Source of the DNA: Bacillota bacterium
GTDB taxonomy: Bacteria > Bacillota > Clostridia > Lachnospirales > Lachnospiraceae
DNA length: 64,000 nucleotides
Assembly (NCBI GenBank): GCA_023398375.1
Contig: JAEWSH010000037.1
Coordinates: 326,556-390,555, forward strand
Direction: 5' to 3'
The notes under the pieces are model-generated. The model saw only the letters and a list, made by a program, of their open reading frames with translations, did not search any database and was not told where the DNA came from. Shown piece after piece: positions 62,083 to 64,000 of this stretch. Position 1 is the first letter of the stretch. Every line of letters begins with the position of its first letter. Position numbers and translations under genes: made by a program.

Positions 62083-62508
62083 CTATTGCTGCACTGCAGA
62101 TAAAGACTTTCCATTCCAGTAATCATAATCCTCTGGCGGACGGTGAGAAGCTGAGGATAAATACCACCATACGCCAAATCTATCAACTATCGAGGCCGCA
62201 CAAGGGCTCCATGGCAGCTGTCCTATCGGCATATCAATTCTTCCGCCTTCTTTAAGTAAATCATAGGCACGTTTCACTTCCTCTGGAGTATCAAATTCGT
62301 AACCTAACTGAACTAAACTCTCATCTATATTATCCCTTGATGCTTCTACTACGGATAGAAAGCATTCCCCATTTCTATAGAGCTCCGAATGATAAAAAGA
62401 ACCATCTGGATTTTTTACATGATACCCCAATTCTAATCCAAACACCTGTTGATACAGTTCAACCGCCTTTGCACTATTCTTCACATATACTCCAATACCA
62501 AATCCCAT
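62083..62508 (-). CDS. VOC family (glyoxalase-like) protein
   Basis: Protein of 141 residues of the vicinal-oxygen-chelate fold, PhnB-like: GIGVYVKNSAKAVELYQQVFGLELGYHV, LVQLGYEFDTPEEVKRAYDLL, and SIVDRFGVWWYLS. It may be a dioxygenase, an isomerase or a resistance-type binding protein; metal ligands cannot be assigned with confidence. The ATG at 62508 has GGGAG 6 bases upstream; the ATG four codons earlier has its site too close. Single gene. Confidence 0.88.
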   Translation of the reverse strand: MGFGIGVYVKNSAKAVELYQQVFGLELGYHVKNPDGSFYHSELYRNGECFLSVVEASRDNIDESLVQLGYEFDTPEEVKRAYDLLKEGGRIDMPIGQLPWSPCAASIVDRFGVWWYLSSASHRPPEDYDYWNGKSLSAVQQ

Positions 62509-62655
62509 TTTTTCTCCCATATCTCCTAATTTATCTCTGTTTTATTATAATAATATTAATTTCCCTATCGCAACAACTAAGAATCCCAATTCCTTAACAC
62601 GACCCATTCCTAAAATAAACATAATTAGCAGTTCAATTCCTATAAAATAGCTTGT

Positions 62656-63501
62656 CTAATATGGATAATGGGAAGTTTTATTCACTTTTTTCACTACTTC
62701 AATACAATGTTTATTTACCAATTGAATCAATATCTTCTTTTCATTTTCAGATATCCATTCTCGTAATCTCGCTGCTGCAACAGGCAATTCCCAACTTTTA
62801 ATATCCTCCATGCTTCTTTGCGATATTGTAAGATACTCTCTGATATATATCTTGTAAATATGGCGTTGAATAATTGAAATTAGCCTTCGTATAATCCAAG
62901 GTGCATGTGCAACCTCTCCATGCTTTAGCAATAAGCATGTTCGTGCGACATCAGCACACGCATCTCCCCTGCAAGCCGTCATCCAATCTAAAATAACCTC
63001 TTTATTATTTCTTATCATTACATTTCCCGGATGAAAATCAAAATGGCACAATTCATTGCCTTCAGGTAATTGTTTTAGGTATTTTTGAACAATTTCTATA
63101 TTCTCATCAGAAAGTACATCTACGCTATTTAAATCCTCTTCAAGCTTCTCTTTTACAGTACATATATTATCACTAACCGACTTGTGTATCGATACATGAT
63201 AGTGTGCTAATTTTTTTGAATAATAATTGATTTTCCACAAGGAACTAATCATAATTTTCAGCAAATCTTTTCCCTGGATTTCCTCATATATTATTCCGTA
63301 CCTGCCATTTATCTCAACCATTTCATATACTTTTGGAACACATTCCAAAATATTTTGTATGATAATGCCGTTTTTATACTCTCTCTCAATAATCCCTTTA
63401 TATAGCCCAATCCGAAACAGCTTTAATATTTTGTTATCATCCAGTCTGTATATTTCGGCTGTGTTCCCTTGTCCTATCATTTGTTCTTTCTTTATTTCCA
63501 T
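62656..63501 (-). CDS. Aminoglycoside phosphotransferase-like kinase
   Basis: Protein of 281 residues of the APH/choline-kinase fold. The nucleotide loop is MIGQGNTAEIYRL near 8-20, the ATP lysine lies in ILKLFR, and the catalytic loop is LCHFDFHPGNVMI, followed by the metal site ILDWMTACRGDACADVA. Members phosphorylate aminoglycosides, macrolides, choline, homoserine or other small molecules; I cannot name the substrate. GAGGAG precedes the ATG. Upstream, 63693-63823 holds a short coding leader and terminator that may control it. Confidence 0.9.
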   Translation of the reverse strand: MEIKKEQMIGQGNTAEIYRLDDNKILKLFRIGLYKGIIEREYKNGIIIQNILECVPKVYEMVEINGRYGIIYEEIQGKDLLKIMISSLWKINYYSKKLAHYHVSIHKSVSDNICTVKEKLEEDLNSVDVLSDENIEIVQKYLKQLPEGNELCHFDFHPGNVMIRNNKEVILDWMTACRGDACADVARTCLLLKHGEVAHAPWIIRRLISIIQRHIYKIYIREYLTISQRSMEDIKSWELPVAAARLREWISENEKKILIQLVNKHCIEVVKKVNKTSHYPY

Positions 63502-63692
63502 ATGCTACTCCTCTGGTTTATGGCGTCTGCATCTTTTTTGGATGGAAAGTCATAAATTTAGTACATTGGTATCTAAATAAACAATCACTATACAATTACC
63601 TCCATGGTAGACAAAAAATATCCACCTTTTTGCATTTAGTTATTATAAATCTAACTTCCCATTATTGCTATAATATCACTTCTAAAAACCAC

Positions 63693-63728
63693 AAAAAAAT
63701 CCGTCCAGACAGAATCATAGACAGACTT
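63693..63728 (-). terminator. Terminator in the leader of the phosphotransferase gene
   Basis: On the minus strand AAGTCTGTC (63728-63720) pairs with GACGGATTT (63705-63697) with two wobble pairs, followed by a T7 tract (63699-63693) that the arm runs into. It overlaps the end of a 21-codon open frame and lies 190 bases before the kinase gene. Confidence 0.7.
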
Positions 63729-63780
63729 TAAACATAATAGTTTTATTTAATTTCATTATGAAACAAACCTCTTCAAGCAT
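63715..63780 (-). CDS. Candidate 21-residue leader peptide
   Basis: Short frame MLEEVCFIMKLNKTIMFKVC plus L, with AAGGGG 5 bases before the ATG. Its last codons run into the terminator hairpin at 63693-63728, so a ribosome stalled in the frame would change folding. An earlier GACAGA (63803-63798) is complementary to the TCTGTC of the terminator 5' arm and could form the alternative stem. This is the layout of translational or transcriptional attenuators in front of resistance genes. Confidence 0.5.
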   Translation of the reverse strand: MLEEVCFIMKLNKTIMFKVCL

Positions 63781-63814
63781 GTTTTCCCCTTACACATCTG
63801 TCGAAATTAGTTTT

Positions 63815-63823
63815 ATTATAGCA
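63815..63823 (-). promoter_or_regulatory. Extended -10 promoter of the leader transcript
   Basis: On the minus strand TGCTATAAT is a perfect extended -10 box. A -35 box 17 bases upstream is poor (TGTTTA), which is usual for this promoter type. Transcription would start near 63808. Confidence 0.6.
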
Positions 63824-63982
63824 TAAAATAAAGAAATTAAACATCATTCTTTGTACTCCACCCCTAGTTACTATGTTGGGTTACAATTGATGTGACACCT
63901 ACAACTATACAAAAACGGTTGAGTCCTATAGAATGTTAATCACCACAAAAAACAATTCTATATAAAAGGAACTTCAACCGTC

Positions 63983-64000
63983 ATGAATACAATAACACAT
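63983..64000 (+). CDS. Start of a gene cut by the right edge, possibly an IS transposase
   Basis: ATG at 63983 begins MNTITH and runs off the window; AAAGGAA lies 12 bases upstream. AACGGTTGAGTCC (63914-63926) and GGAACTTCAACCGT (63969-63982) are imperfect inverted copies, and TGTGACACCTACAAC lies shortly before. This resembles the left end and leader of an insertion sequence, and MNTIT is a common start of helix-turn-helix transposases, but six codons are not proof. Confidence 0.3.

Noticed and set aside
54805..63500. Chromosomal integron cassette array
   Set aside because: Many small one-gene units in one direction suggest it, but I find no attC-like imperfect palindromes with core sites between genes and no integrase in view.

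Overview
The window looks like chromosome of a motile, AT-rich, anaerobic Firmicute, most likely of the class Clostridia and probably a Lachnospiraceae-type gut bacterium. The signs are a T-box before valS, AddAB in place of RecBCD, a thiT gene under a TPP riboswitch, several methyl-accepting chemotaxis proteins, a bacteriohemerythrin, TTGACA/TATAAT promoters with strong GGAGG ribosome sites, and TTG/GTG starts. Almost every gene reads on the minus strand. The four plus-strand genes are thiT, a 65-residue DUF6774-like protein, a PucR-type regulator and a PadR/membrane-protein pair. I see no rRNA, tRNA, CRISPR array or prophage.

Layout. 1-4.7 kb: a FapA/DUF342 protein cut by the left edge lies behind valS, which has a T-box leader. 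4.7-10.5 kb: two chemoreceptors and an ABC-F ATPase. 10.6-13.2 kb: a padR-DUF1700-DUF4097-pspC envelope operon. 13.2-13.9 kb: a gene-free stretch with a candidate small RNA and a DnaA-box pair. 13.9-21.1 kb: a Rad3/DinG-type helicase, an HPr-like protein without the phospho-histidine, the paired radical-SAM and TIGR03915-type DNA-repair genes behind a promoter with two LexA-type boxes, and a third chemoreceptor. 21.4-30 kb: hemerythrin, a cysteine desulfidase-type enzyme and gltBD. 30-43 kb: a HAD-phosphatase/CPBP-protease fusion, a PsiE-like protein, TPP-riboswitch-controlled thiT, addBA, a uracil/xanthine permease and a MATE exporter.

43-54 kb: a DUF1576 membrane protein whose true start may need a frameshift, several small proteins, then an SDR beside a 937-residue three-part enzyme (old-yellow-enzyme barrel, FAD/NAD domain, acetoacetate-decarboxylase-like domain). 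A PucR-type regulator diverges from that pair, and a fourth chemoreceptor follows. 54-64 kb: an accessory block of single-purpose genes (GNATs, CHAP hydrolase, MsrAB, PhzF, VOC, kinase-like phosphotransferase, MerR and XRE regulators) with clear gene debris: a duplicated gene start, a collapsed GNAT and an XRE regulator with a shortened HTH. A candidate leader-peptide attenuator precedes the phosphotransferase.

The most interesting signals are the reductase-decarboxylase fusion module, SOS-type control of the radical-SAM repair pair, two families of dispersed intergenic repeats (one keeps its palindromes by paired changes), the candidate attenuator at 63.7-63.8 kb, and the slippery A-tract before the DUF1576 gene. 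All were found by reading; no search or folding program was run.
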